Positions 47,221-59,207 of a stretch of 64,000 bases of DNA are shown one piece after another (position 1 is the first letter of the stretch; every line of letters begins with the position of its first letter). The notes beneath the pieces are model-generated. The model was given only the letters and a program-made list of their open reading frames with translations, was not told the DNA's origin and searched no databases. Location of the stretch: contig JACDQD010000105.1 of NCBI GenBank assembly GCA_019843655.1, positions 2,232,001 through 2,296,000 of the forward strand, written 5' to 3'. The translations under genes were made by a program, and so were the position numbers. Origin of the DNA: Lethocerus indicus. Taxonomy: Eukaryota > Arthropoda > Insecta > Hemiptera > Belostomatidae.

Positions 47221-49740
47221 ATTCCCTGGAATTTGATGCTTACAATTTATTTAGGCGAAAAACCGGTACTAAAATGCGGGTTTAAGAACCTAAAATGCTT
47301 TTAGGCGCAAAATCCCAAACTTTCCAACAAATTAAGTTTTAGGCCCAAAACATCCAACAAAAGTTTTAGGCCCAAAATTGATTTTTGGTTAAAATCGCAA
47401 AATCCCGGCCAAAAGGACAAATTACGGGTTTTAGGCCCAAAATCGGAACAACAATGCGTTATTTTTGTAAATCGCCCCACAAAAGCGGATTAAAAATAGG
47501 CCCAAAATGCGTTAGTCGTCGCAAAATTTCGACGTTGGTTAGGCCAAAACCGCCATCCAAAACCGCCATTTTAGATTGCGCAAAATCGGCATTCAAAAAG
47601 GGGTTTTAGACCCCCAAACTTGGGAAAATTTTAGGTGATGCATTTAGACGCAAAATTGGCCCAAAATGCAGTTTAGGCTGCAGAAAATGCCATTTTAAAT
47701 AAATTGGCCCAATGCGGTTTTAGGCTAAAAATATTTTTGACGATAATTTATTCAAAATGGCTTTAGACGGAAACTTGACGGCCCAAAATGAGGTCAAAAA
47801 AGCATTAGACAAAATTGAAAACGGTTTTTTCATTAAAATGAGGGTCCTAAAATGCAGTTTTAGACGATAATTGGCCCAAAAATTGGCCTAAAATGCGTGC
47901 TCAAAATAGCATTTTAGACGATAAATTTTAGGATGCGGTTTTAAAACTAAAATAGCCGAAAAATTAGCCTAAAAATGGATTTTAGGCCCAAAAATGGTAA
48001 GATGAATGGCATTTTTAGGATAAATTCCCAAATAAATGGTTTTAGGCTCAAAATGGCATTTTAGACGAAAATTGGCCCAAAATGGGTTTTAGGTGAAAAA
48101 TGGTATTTAGGCTAAAAATGGCAAAATTTTAGATTAAAATTGGCCCAAAATGCATAAATTGGCCCAAAATAGGGCTCAAAATGGCAAGACGGAAAAGGCT
48201 AGAAAAATTTTTAGACGATTCCAACAATGGCGATTTTTAGACGATAAATTAACCCAAAAACAAATTTCAGGCTCAAAAATGAATTTTTAGACAATAAATT
48301 AGCATACGGTTTAGGGTCAAAATGGCATTTTAGACAATCAAAAATGGCATTTTAGGGTAAATTACCCATGCGACGGTAAAAATACTCAGCAAAAATGGCA
48401 TGATTTAGGCATTTTACGGATAAATTGGCCCATTATTTTAGGCGCATACCAATTTTGTGTTCATTAATCTAAAATGCATGCTTGTGCCTCAATGGCATTT
48501 TAAAAATATTCGAAAACCAAAAATTCAGCAATTGATGTCGCAAGTTAAACTAGGTAAAATGGATCTGAGAAAATAGACGATAAATTGACCCGAAAATTAG
48601 TAGGTGCGGTTTGGGATTAGCCCCTAAAAATGGCAGTTTTAGACGGAATAATGGCTGTTTTCAAAAATGCGGTTTTAGGCTCAAAAACACTTAACCCAAT
48701 GGGTAGACTTAAAAATAGGCAAAATGCGGTTTTTAATTTTTTCCAATTTGGAGCCTGAAACTGATGGCTTAAAATGCAATTTTTCGCCTAAAACCAAAAA
48801 TTTGTTTAAAATTACTTGACCAAAACGTCTAAAAATGGGATTTTAATTTTAGACTAAAAACGCGCCTTTAGATGAAAAGCTCAAAAAATACGGTAAAATC
48901 GGGTTCAAAATGCCCAAAAGTTGCTTTCAAGTTGGCATTTATAGACTTGGACTAGGCCAAATGTGGTTTTGAAAAAATGGCATTTTAGACGATTGGCCCA
49001 AAAATGCGGTTTTGGGCTCAAAACATTTTAGACAATCGAAATTGGCCCAATCGAAAACCTCAAAATGGCATTTTAGGGTTCAAATAAAAATGGAGCCACT
49101 TTAATGGAATTTTAGACGATTTTCAACCACGCCCAAAATGGTTTAAAATGGATAAATTGACGGAAAATTTTCACCTTTTCAGGCATTTTAAATTTTTTAG
49201 ACGAAAAATAGCCCAAAATTTTAACTCAGCATTTTAGACATAAAAAAATGGCATTTTTTTTAGAGTTGAAAAATTAATTGGGCCAAAATGGCATTTTAGG
49301 TCCAAAATGCGGTTTTAGGCCCAAAAATGCATTTTTAGACGATAAATTGGCCCAAAATACGGTTTTAGGCTCAAAATGTTTTTAGACGAAATATTAGCCA
49401 AAAATGCGGTTTTAGGCCCAAAAATTGCAAGATTTAACGATAAAATTGGCCCAAAATGGTTTTTAAACTTTTAAACATTTTTAAAAACTCTTTTTGACGA
49501 TCTGAAAACTTTTAAATTGACGAAAATTGTTCCCAAAAACGGTTTTTTAGCCTGGTGCGAATAAAATGCATTTTAGACGATAAATTGGCCCAAAAATGCG
49601 GTTTTTAGGTTCAAAATGGCATTTTAGACGAAAAATTAGCCCAAAATGTTTTAGGCTCAAAAATGGCATTTTTAGACGATAAATTGGCCCAAAATACGGT
49701 TTTAGGCTCAAAATGGCATTTTTAGACGATAAATCTGAAA
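47221..49740 (+). repeat. Roughly 53-bp AT-rich satellite, block 1
   Basis: Degenerate tandem units built from AAATTGGCCCAAAAATGCGG, TTTTTAGGCTCAAAAATGGC and ATTTTTAGACGAT. Many units carry small deletions. Each unit is made of two related halves (GGCCCAAAAATGCGGTTTTTA and GGCTCAAAAATGGCATTTTTA). Units at the left end (47221-47720) are more diverged and include the GGCGCAAAATC variant. Confidence 0.85.
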
Positions 49741-52720
49741 ATTTTCGATTTTCAACCCGCCGTTTGGGGCAAGGTAACTCACTTTGGTACATTGTTGGAC
49801 GATAAATGGGAAAATCGATCAGAATATTTTCGAAAAACCTGGCATGACGGAAAAAAATTGCGGTTTTAGGCTCAAAATGGCATTGTGGGTGGAATAGGGA
49901 TCGATCTGAAATTGGCCCAAAAATTGGTTTTAAAAAATTGCATTTTTAGACGATACCCAAAATAAATTTCGATTTTCAACCCGGTGCAAAGTGTAACTGG
50001 CACTTTGGTGGAGACGATTGTTGGCCCAAAATCACGGTTTTAGGCAATGGGTGGAATGGCATCTTAATATATTCGAAAATGGCCTTTTTCGATTTTCAAC
50101 CCGTTTCAGGGCAAGTGTAATCACTTTGGTACACTTGGGGTGGAATATGGATCGATCTGAAATATTTTCGAAAAACCTAAATTTTCGAATTTCAGGGGCA
50201 AATGTAACTCATTTGGTACACTTGTGGGTGAATATGGGATCGATCTGAGAATTGGATTTTTCAACCCGCCGTTTCAAAAACTCACTTTGCACTTGGGGTG
50301 GAATATTTTAGAATATTTTCGAAAACCTAAATTTTCGCAACCCGCCGTCAAAATCACTTTGGTACACTTTTGGAATATGGATCGATCTGAAGAAATTTTC
50401 GAAAACCTTTTCGATTTTCAACCCGCCGCCTTCAAAGTGTAACTCACTTTGATTGTTCGATCTGAAATATTTTCGCCTAAATTTTCGATTTTCAACCCGC
50501 CGTTTCAGGGGCAAGTGTAACTCACTTTGGGACACTTGTGGGTGGAATATGGGATCGATCTGAGAATTTTTCGAAAAACCTAAATTTTCGATTTTCAACC
50601 CGCCGTTTCAGGGGCAAGTGTAACTCACTTTGGGACACTTGTGGGTGGAATATGGGATCGATCTGAGAATATTTTCGAAAAAAAATTTTCGATTTTCAAC
50701 CGTTTCAGGGGCAAGTGTAACTCACTTTGGTACACTTTTGGAATATGGGATCGATCTGAGAATAATTTTCGAAAACCTAAATTTTCGATTTTCGCCGTTT
50801 CAGGGGCAAGTGTAACTCACTTTGGTACACTTGTGGGTGGAATATGGGATCGATCTGAGAATATTTTCGAAAAACCTAAAATTTTCGATTTTCAAAAACC
50901 CGCCGTTTCGGGCAAGTTAACTCACTTTGGTACACTTGTGGGTGGAATATGGGATCGATCTGAGAATAATTTTCGAAAAACCTAAATTTTCGATTTTCAA
51001 CCCGCCGTTTTCAGGGGCAAGTGTAACTCACTTTGGTACACTTGTGGGTGGAATATGGGATCGATTCGAGAATATTTTCGAAAAACCTAATTTTTAGGCG
51101 ATTTTCAACCCCAAAAATTCACATTTAGCCCCAAAAATACGGTTTTTAGGCTCAGGGCAAAAATGTGTAACATCACTTTGGTACACAAGAATTGTGGAAT
51201 ATGGGTGGAAAAATGGCATATGGTATTTTAGGGGCCCATCGATCTGAAAATTTTCGGAAAACCCAAAAATAAATTTTCGATTTTCAACCGATAAATTGGC
51301 CCAAAAATGCCTCAAAATAAAATTTTAAGACGATTTTCAGGGCAAGCAAAAGGGCAAGTGGCATAACTCACTTTGGTACACTTGTGGGTGGATTTTCGAT
51401 AAACCTGGGATCGATCTGAGAATATTTTCGAAAAACCTAAATTTTCGATTTTCAACCCGCCGTCAGGGCAAGTTAACTGGTACACTTGTGGGTGGAATAT
51501 AGGGATCTCTGAGAAAGTGTATTTTCACTTGAAATGGAACCTAAATTTTCGATTTTCAACCCGCCGTTTCAGGGGCAAGTGTAACTCACTTTGGTACACT
51601 TGTGGGTGGAATATGGGATCGATCTGAGAATATAAATTTTCGATTTTCAAAGGGGCAAGTGTAACTCAACATTTGGGTCGATTTTTTTCAACCCGCAACG
51701 CCGTTTCAGGGGCAAGTGTAACTCACTTTGGTACACTTGTGGGTGGAATATGGGATCGATCTGAGAATATTTTCGAAAACCTAAATTTTCGATTTTCAAC
51801 CCGCCGTTTCAGGGGCAAGTGTAACTCACTTTGGTACACTTGTGGGTGGAATATGGGATCGATCTGAGAATATTTTCGAAAAACCTAAATTTTCGATTTT
51901 CAACCCGCCGTTTCAGGGGCAAGTGTAACTCACTTTGGTACACTTGTGGGTGGAATATGGGATCGATCTGAGAATATTTTCGAAAAACCTAAATTTTCGA
52001 TTTTCAACCCGCCGTTTCAGGGGCAAGTGTAACTCACTTTGGTACACTTGTGGAATATTTAAAAAAACCTAAATTTTCGTGGGTAACTTATGGGATCGAT
52101 CTGAGAATATTTTCAAAAAACCTAAATTTTCGATTTTCAACCCGCCGTTTCAGGGGCAAGTGTAACTCACTTTGGTACACTTGTGGGTGGAATATGGGAT
52201 CGATCTGAGAATATTTTCGAAAAACCTTTTTCGATTTTCAACCGCCGAGGGGCGTGTAACTCAACACCGATAGAATTTTTCGAAAACCTTTTTCATTTTC
52301 ACCCGCCGTTTCAGGGGCAAGTGTAACTCACTTTGGTACACTTGTGGGTGGAATATGGGATCGATCTGAGAATATTTTCGAAAAACCTAAATTTTCGATT
52401 TTCAACCCGCCGTTTCAGGGGCAAGTGTAACTCACTTTGGTACACTTGTGGGTGGAATATGGGATCGATCTGAGAATATTTTCGAAAAACCTAAATTTTC
52501 GATTTTCAACCCGCCGTTTCAGGGGCAAGTGTAACTCACTTTGGTACACTTGTGGGTGGAATATGGGATCGATCTGAGAATATTTTCGAAAACCTAAATT
52601 TTCGATTTCAACCCGCCTTTTTCTCACTTTGGGCAATACGATTTGGTAGATTGTGGGTGGAATATGGGATCGAAATAAATTTTCGATTTTCAACCCGGGC
52701 TTAATATGTTGTACACTTGA
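49741..52720 (+). repeat. 104-bp satellite, block 1
   Basis: The monomer reads through GGGGCAAGTGTAACTCACTT, TGGTACACTTGTGGGTGGAA, TATGGGATCGATCTGAGAAT, ATTTTCGAAAAACCTAAATT and TTCGATTTTCAACCCGCCG. AGGGGC recurs at 51811, 51915 and 52019, exactly 104 bases apart. Up to about 28 units are present. Clean units lie at 50480-51080 and 51540-52600. Units at 49741-50460 and 51095-51340 are interleaved with words of the 53-bp satellite. Confidence 0.95.
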
Positions 52721-54660
52721 TTTTTCATAAAACGATCTGAAATTTTCGAAAACTTTTGAAAGAACTGAATTGGGCTTAAAAACAGCATTTTTGGACCATA
52801 AAACAGGTTCAAAATGGGATTTTTTATGATGGAAAAAGCCCAAAAATTCGGTTTTTAGACAAAAATGTATTTTTAGATGAAAATTTGGTTTTAGGCCCAA
52901 AATTCGGTTCAAAATTTTAGGCTTAAAAATGGCATTTTAGACGGATAAATTTGGCCACCCAAAATGCGGTTTTATGGCAGGTTGCGGTTTTAGACGGATA
53001 AATAATGGCCAAGGCGTTTTAGGCAAAAATAAAAATGCGGTTTTTAAAAAAATTTGCATTTTAGACGATAATTGGCTCAAAATGGCATTTTAGAAAATTG
53101 CGGTTTTAAGCTTTTAGACGAAAATTTGGTTTTAGGCATTTTTAGACGATAAATTGGCCTAAAATTGGGTTTTAGGCTCAAAATGACGGAAAATTTTTAG
53201 ACGTAAATTGGCCAAAAATTCGGTTTTTAGGCTCAAAAATGGCATTTTAGAAAAATGGCATTTTAGATAAATTGGCCCAAAAATGCGGTTTTTAACTCAA
53301 AAATGGCATTTTAGACGAAAATAAATTGCCCAAAATTGCGGTTTTAGGCTCAAAATGGCATTTTAGACGATATATAATTGGCCGATAATTGGCAAAAATG
53401 CGGTTTTTAGGTCTCAAAATATGGCATTTTTAGACGATAAATTGGCCCAAAAATGGTTTTAGGCTAAAAATGGCATTTTAGACGAAAATCCTAAAATTGC
53501 GTTTTAGGTGACTCAAAAAATGGCATTTTAGACGAAAATTGGTCCCAAAAATACGGTTTTAACTAAAAAATAGCATTTTATGACGATAAATTGGCCCAAA
53601 ATGCGTTTTAACTCAAAAATGGCATTTTTAGGACGGAAAATTAGCCCAAAAATACGGTTTTTAGGCTTAAAAATGGCATTTTAGACGGAAAAAAATTCGG
53701 TTTTAAAAAATGGCATTTTAGACGGTTTTAGGTTAAAAATTGCATTTTTAGACGATAAATTTTTAGGCCAAAATAGCAAAAATGCTGTCAAAATTTAGGC
53801 TCAAAAATGGCATTTTAGACGATAAATATGGCCCAAAAATTCGGACAGGCTCAAAATTTTTTAGGCTCAAATGGCATTTTTAGACGGAAAATGGCCCAAA
53901 AATGTTTTGGCGGCATTTTTAGGGAAAATGTCTATTTTTAAAATAGCATTTTTAGGACGATAAATTGGCCAAAAATGCGGTGGTTTTAGGCCCAAAATGG
54001 CATTTTAGGACGGAAAAGGCCAAAAATTTTTAGGTCAAAAATAATTTTTAGACATTTAAATGCGATTTTTAGACGAAAATTGGCCCAAAAATTTTTAGAA
54101 AAACCCAAAATTCGGTTTAAGGCAAAATGGCATTTTAGACGGAAAATTCGGCCCAAAAATGCATTTTATTTGGCAAAATGGCATTTAGACGGAAAAATTG
54201 GCCCAAATTCTTTAGGTGCTCAAAAATGGTTTTAGACATATTAAACCAAAAATGGGTTTTAGGCTCAAAAATGGCATTTTTAGGAAAATTGCCCAAAATA
54301 CTCGTTTTAGGCCCAAAATGGCATTTTAGACGATAAAATTGGCCCAAAAATTTAGGCTCAAAAATGGCATTTTTAGGAAAATTGCCCAAAATACTCGTTT
54401 TAGGCCCAAAATGGCATTTTAGACGATAAAATTGGCCCAAAAATAGGCTCTCAAAATGGCATTTTAGACAATTTGGCGCGGTTCAAAATTTTTAGACTTC
54501 GGTTTTAGAAAAAATGGCATTTTAGGACGGATAAATTGGCCCAAAATAGCGGTTTTTAGGCTCAAAAATGTTTTAGTAAATTGACGAAAAGACGGAAAAA
54601 GCCCAAAAATTGGGTTTTAGACCCATGGCAAATCGAAAAATTGAAAATGCGGTTTTTAGG
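52721..54660 (+). repeat. Roughly 53-bp AT-rich satellite, block 2
   Basis: The same unit and orientation as block 1 (GGCATTTTAGACGATAAATT, GGCCCAAAAATGCGGTTTTT). Two consecutive identical 93-base segments lie at 54261-54353 and 54354-54445. Confidence 0.9.
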
Positions 54661-56640
54661 CTCAAAAAAATTTTCGATTTTCAAACCCGCCGTTTCAGGC
54701 AAGTTAACTCACTTTTGGTACACTTGTGGGTGGAATATGGGATCGATCTGAGAATATTTTCGAAAAACCTAAATTTTCGATTTTCAACCCGCCGTTTCAG
54801 GGGCAAGTGTAACTCACTTTGGTACACTTGTGGGTGGAATATGGGATCGATCTGAGAATATTTTCGAAAAACCTAAATTTTCGATTTTCAACCCGCCGTT
54901 TTCAGGGCAAGTGTAACTCACTTTGGTACACTTGTGGGTGGAATATGGGATCGATCTGAGAATATTTTCGAAAAACCTAAATTTTCGATTTTCAACCCGC
55001 CGTTTCAGGGCAAATAACTCACTTTGGTACACTGGGGTGGAATATGGGATCGATCTAGAATATTTTCGAAAAACCTAAATTTTCGATTTTCAACCGTTTA
55101 AATTACCAATTTTGGACCATTTTCAGGGCCCAAAATTCAAGTGTAACTCACTTTTGGGCTCACATTTTTACACGGAAAATTGGTCCAAAATGGGTGGTGA
55201 ATATGCGGTTTTAGGGATCGATAAATTGGAGAATGCATTTCGCCCAAAAATCCTCAAAATAAATTTTTTAGGCCCAAAAATACAGACCATAAATTGGTTT
55301 TTAAGACGCCCAAAAATCAAAAAATTTTTCAACCGGCCCAAAATGCATTTTTAGACAATAAATTGGCAAAATTTCAGGGGTAAGTGTAACATTTTTAGAC
55401 TTTGGTACACGATTGTGGCGTGGAATATGGGATCGATCTGAGAATATTTTCGAAAAACCTAAATGGGTTTCGATTTTGACATACCCAAAAATGCCGTTTC
55501 AGGGGCAAGTGTAACTCACTTTGGTTTAGACACTTTGGGTGGAATATGGGATCGATCTGAAGAAATTTTCGAAAAAACCTAAATTTTAGACGATTTTCAA
55601 AATTGGCCCGCCGTTTCAGGGGGTAAGTTAACTCACTTTGGTACACTTTGGGTGAATATGGGATCGATCTGGGAGAAAAATATTTTCGAAAAACCTCAAA
55701 TGGCATTTCGATTTTGGCAACCGCGCCGTTTTCAGGCTCAAGTGTAACTCACTTTGGTACAAAATTGTGCGGTGGAATATGGCATCGATCTGAGAAAATA
55801 TTTTCGAAAAACCTAAATTTTCGATTTTCAACCCGCCGTTTCAGTGGGCAAGTGTAATGGCACTTTTGGTAACTCACTTTGGGTGGACACTTCGGTAATA
55901 ATGGGATCGATCTGAAATATTTTCGGAAAATTGGCCTAAAATTTTCGATTTTCGAAAATTGGCCCGCCGGTTTTAGGGGCTCAAGTGTAACTCACTTTGG
56001 TACACTTGTGGGTGGAATATGGGATCGATCTGAGAATATTTTCGAAAAACCTAAATTTTCGGTTTTAACCCGGCCGTAAATTGGGGCCCAAAATGCGGTT
56101 TTCAGGCTCACACTTGTGGGTGGAATATGGATCGATTTTAGACTGGAATATTTTCGAAAAACCTAAAATGCGATTGTGGCAAAACTACAACTTTTAGACG
56201 TTAAATTGGCCCACGGTTGTAGGAATATGGGATCGATCTGAGAATATTTTCGAAAAACCTAAATTTTCGATTTTCAACCCGCCTTTTCAGGGGCAAGTGT
56301 AACTCACTTTGGTACACTTGTGGGTGGAATATGGGATCGATCTGAGAATATTTTCGAAAAACCTAAATTTTCGATTTTCAACCCGCCGTTTTAGGGGCAA
56401 GTGTAACTCACTTTGGTACACTTGTGGGTGGAATATGGGATCGATCTGAGAATATTTTCGAAAAACCTAAATTTTCGATTTTCAACCCGCCGTTTCAGGG
56501 GCAAGTGTAACTCACTTTGGTACACTTGTGGGTGGAATATGGGATCGATCTGAGAATATTTTCAAAAAACCTAAATTTTCGATTTTCAACCCAGGGGCAA
56601 AACTCACTTTGGTACACTTGTGGCGATCTTATTTTTAGAG
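54661..56640 (+). repeat. 104-bp satellite, block 2
   Basis: The same monomer and orientation as block 1. Clean units occur at 54670-55090 and 56215-56590. The intervening units (55100-55990 and 56070-56215) are interrupted by words of the 53-bp satellite. Confidence 0.93.
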
Positions 56641-57505
56641 AAAAATTCTATTTTCGCCAAAAACAGCATTTTTAGGGGGCCGAAAATTTTTTCGCTGCGC
56701 TTTTTACATTTTTGGCCTAAAACCGTTAACTTTTGGGTCTAAAAAAATGGCCGAATTTTATTCTGTGCCTGAAACCCCCATTTCGGGTCTAAAAACCACC
56801 TTTTTGAACAAATTTGGCATTTTTAGCTGATATTGCGCCTAAAACCAGGAAACGGTTTTCAGGACCAAAAATGGGGTTTTAAAGTTGGCGCCCAAAATGC
56901 GGTTTTAGGCCAAAATGGGTTTTAGGTGCAATTGGCCCTAAAATGAGGTTTTTCGACCCAAAAATTGGGATTTAGGCGCAAAATCGGCTCAAAAAACGGG
57001 TTTTTAGGCCCAAAAATGGGGTTTTTAGGCGCGAAATCGGCTCAAAAATTGGGCTTTTCGGCTGAAAAATCGGGTTTTAGGACCAAAAGTCGGGTTCTTA
57101 GGCTCAAAAATGAGGTTTTTAGGGTATTTTCGAACCGATTTTGGGCCTAAAAACCGCATTTTTTCGGTGAATATGCGTCTCTTAAACACATTTTCGGGCT
57201 TGAAAACCGCATTTGTGGACCGGTTTTGAGTCTAAAATCCATACTTTAGGGTCGATTTTGCGCATAAAATCCATACTTTAGGGTCGATTTTGCGCCGGAA
57301 AACACCATTTTGGGGCAGTTTTTGCGCCGGAAAACCCCTTTTTTGGGTCTATAAACCGCATTTTTGTGCCGATTTTGTGCCTGAAACCCCCTTTCAGGGC
57401 CTAAAAACCGCAATTTAGAGCCGATTTTTGGCCTAAAAACGGAATTTTTGGGCCAATTTTGCGCCTGAAAACCGCATTTTGGGGCCGATTTTGCGCCTAT
57501 GGGTG
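56641..57505. repeat. 32-bp variant satellite with orientation switch
   Basis: Between 56860 and 57120 the units run forward (GGCGCAAAATCGGCTC, AAAAATGGGGTTTTTAGG). From about 57125 to 57500 they are the reverse complement (GGGCCTAAAAACCGCATTTT, GGCCGATTTTGCGCCTGAAA). A third, shorter stretch at 56641-56860 is mixed. The right boundary abuts a piggyBac fragment. Confidence 0.8.
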
Positions 57506-57520
57506 GAATATGGGCTGTGA

Positions 57521-57718
57521 TGGGAAACTAAACTGGATATCTTTCATACTGATGTTACAGGAAAACATAACGACTGCTTAGTCTGTTCTAATCATAAGTT
57601 GCCTGCACGAAGGAAACGACGGTATAATTTTGTGAAACGTGCATTGAGAAAACCACGTTGGATTTTTCATGTTGAATATTGCTTAATAAAATACCACACG
57701 GTAAAAACATATCAATAA
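57521..57718 (+). pseudogene. piggyBac-like transposase C-terminal fragment
   Basis: An open segment ending at TAA (57716-57718) reads FHTDVTGKHNDCLVCSNHK, then PARRKRRYNFVKRALRKP, then FHVEYCLIKYHTVKTYQ. TGK-x-CxxC followed by a basic RRKRRY stretch and a final C-x-x-x-YHT-x-x-x-Y is the usual end of piggyBac transposases (cysteine-rich C-terminal domain). Some of the expected cysteines are absent (RALRKP replaces the expected C-x-x-C), so the domain is degraded. There is no upstream catalytic domain; the satellite begins directly to the left. AAGGGTTTAA at 57868-57877 might mark the old 3' terminus next to a TTAA-like target, which is tentative. Confidence 0.75.
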
Positions 57719-58543
57719 TTATTAGAAACTATATTTTTAACAAAACTGTTAAATTGAAATGAACATAACTGAATAATAAAATAAAATTTTCTTTGATAAA
57801 CATTTTTTCATATTTGTTAAAAATAACTAAAATCTGGTGTGAATCAAAAATGCGAAAAGTTGTGTCTGATAAGGGTTTAAAAGTGGTCAAGCCATTTTAT
57901 AACGTGTGAAATTTAATATAATGATAGTATGTAAAATGATAAGGGTCAATGATAGAAATGATAAACAATTTCTGTGAACAAAAAACATATTTATAAATTG
58001 TTATAATATTCCGTACAATAACAAGTTTACACTAGTTACATTTCACATAATTATTACATATTACAAATTAGTTATTTCATACAAATGGTACACATTTTTT
58101 AAAATGTTATTTACATTATTATTATTTTTAATATTAACAATGCAATAGCTCACCGAACTATATAGAAAAGAGAAAACAATAATTACACAAGTATAGATGG
58201 TGTAAATAAATGAGTGATCCGTTTGAAAATAACAAAGAATAGAGAAAAGAGTGCGATAAAACGTTGGTAAGAAACATTCTATTTGGGATGTGTACACTTT
58301 GAGCAATTTTTAAGTTTTTTTTGTTAGGAGGGAATAAAATAATAATAGTTTATCCCTAAATATTGTTACTATCTGGCTACTTTATCATTTTGTTTAATAA
58401 CCATTAAGGTTGCTAACATTCACCGGGATAATAATTCACAGATATAAATGTAATAATAACTAAATATTGGTTAAAACAGGCACATTTTGTGTTGGTTTTA
58501 ATATTTGAAAAAAATTCCAATAAGTAAATAAAACAATATAAGA

Positions 58544-58544
<1 letters not shown>
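57719..58544. other. Very AT-rich non-coding DNA
   Basis: No gene is seen. It lies beyond the presumed 3' end of the coiled-coil gene on the minus strand and next to the piggyBac relic. Confidence 0.45.

Positions 58545-58594
<50 letters not shown>
58545..58594. repeat. (TA)n microsatellite
   Basis: An uninterrupted TA run of about 50 bases. A shorter run of about 24 bases lies at 58931-58954. Confidence 0.97.
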
Positions 58595-58599
<5 letters not shown>

Positions 58600-58726
58600 T
58601 ATTAATGAGATGGTACAATAAATGTTTAGTTGTTATAATTGACAAACCAGGAGTACAAAATTCAATAATAATAATAACAATAATAAATGGTATATAATAA
58701 ATTGAAAATTTTCCAATAAATCGGTT

Positions 58727-58732
58727 TTTATT
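58727..58732 (-). terminator. Candidate poly(A) signal for the outspread-like gene
   Basis: TTTATT on the plus strand is AATAAA on the minus strand, 833 bases past the proposed stop codon. It is the only minus-strand AATAAA I noticed between 57.5 and 59.56 kb. Use is not demonstrated. Confidence 0.3.
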
Positions 58733-59207
58733 TTTCAATTTTGGTATGCAGGTATTTTGTTTAACATATTTAAATTCATATAAACAAATAAATTGACAGG
58801 ATAATAAATCATTTATATATTCTTATTGATTATTACCGTACAATAAGAAATTAACAATGTATATATACAAAATTAAAATGAACTATTAATGTGTTAAAAC
58901 AATTTAAACATTTGATTAGGTATATAAATGTATATATATATATATATATATATAAACAGACACAAATATATATTTACCCTCTACATACATAATCAATAGG
59001 GGTTATGTTAATTATTATAATTTCCCAATAAACACACTAATTTTAAACTTATGCAATTTGAACTCTGAAAGCAGGAAACGCATAGATTAATATTAACACG
59101 GATTTCGGAATACATATATTCCGAATCTAACGATACGCCGAATAGCTTGTAAATTATAAGTTTTCAATGTTTTTTCTCCTCCATTTCCTAGAATAAACAA
59201 ACAATAT

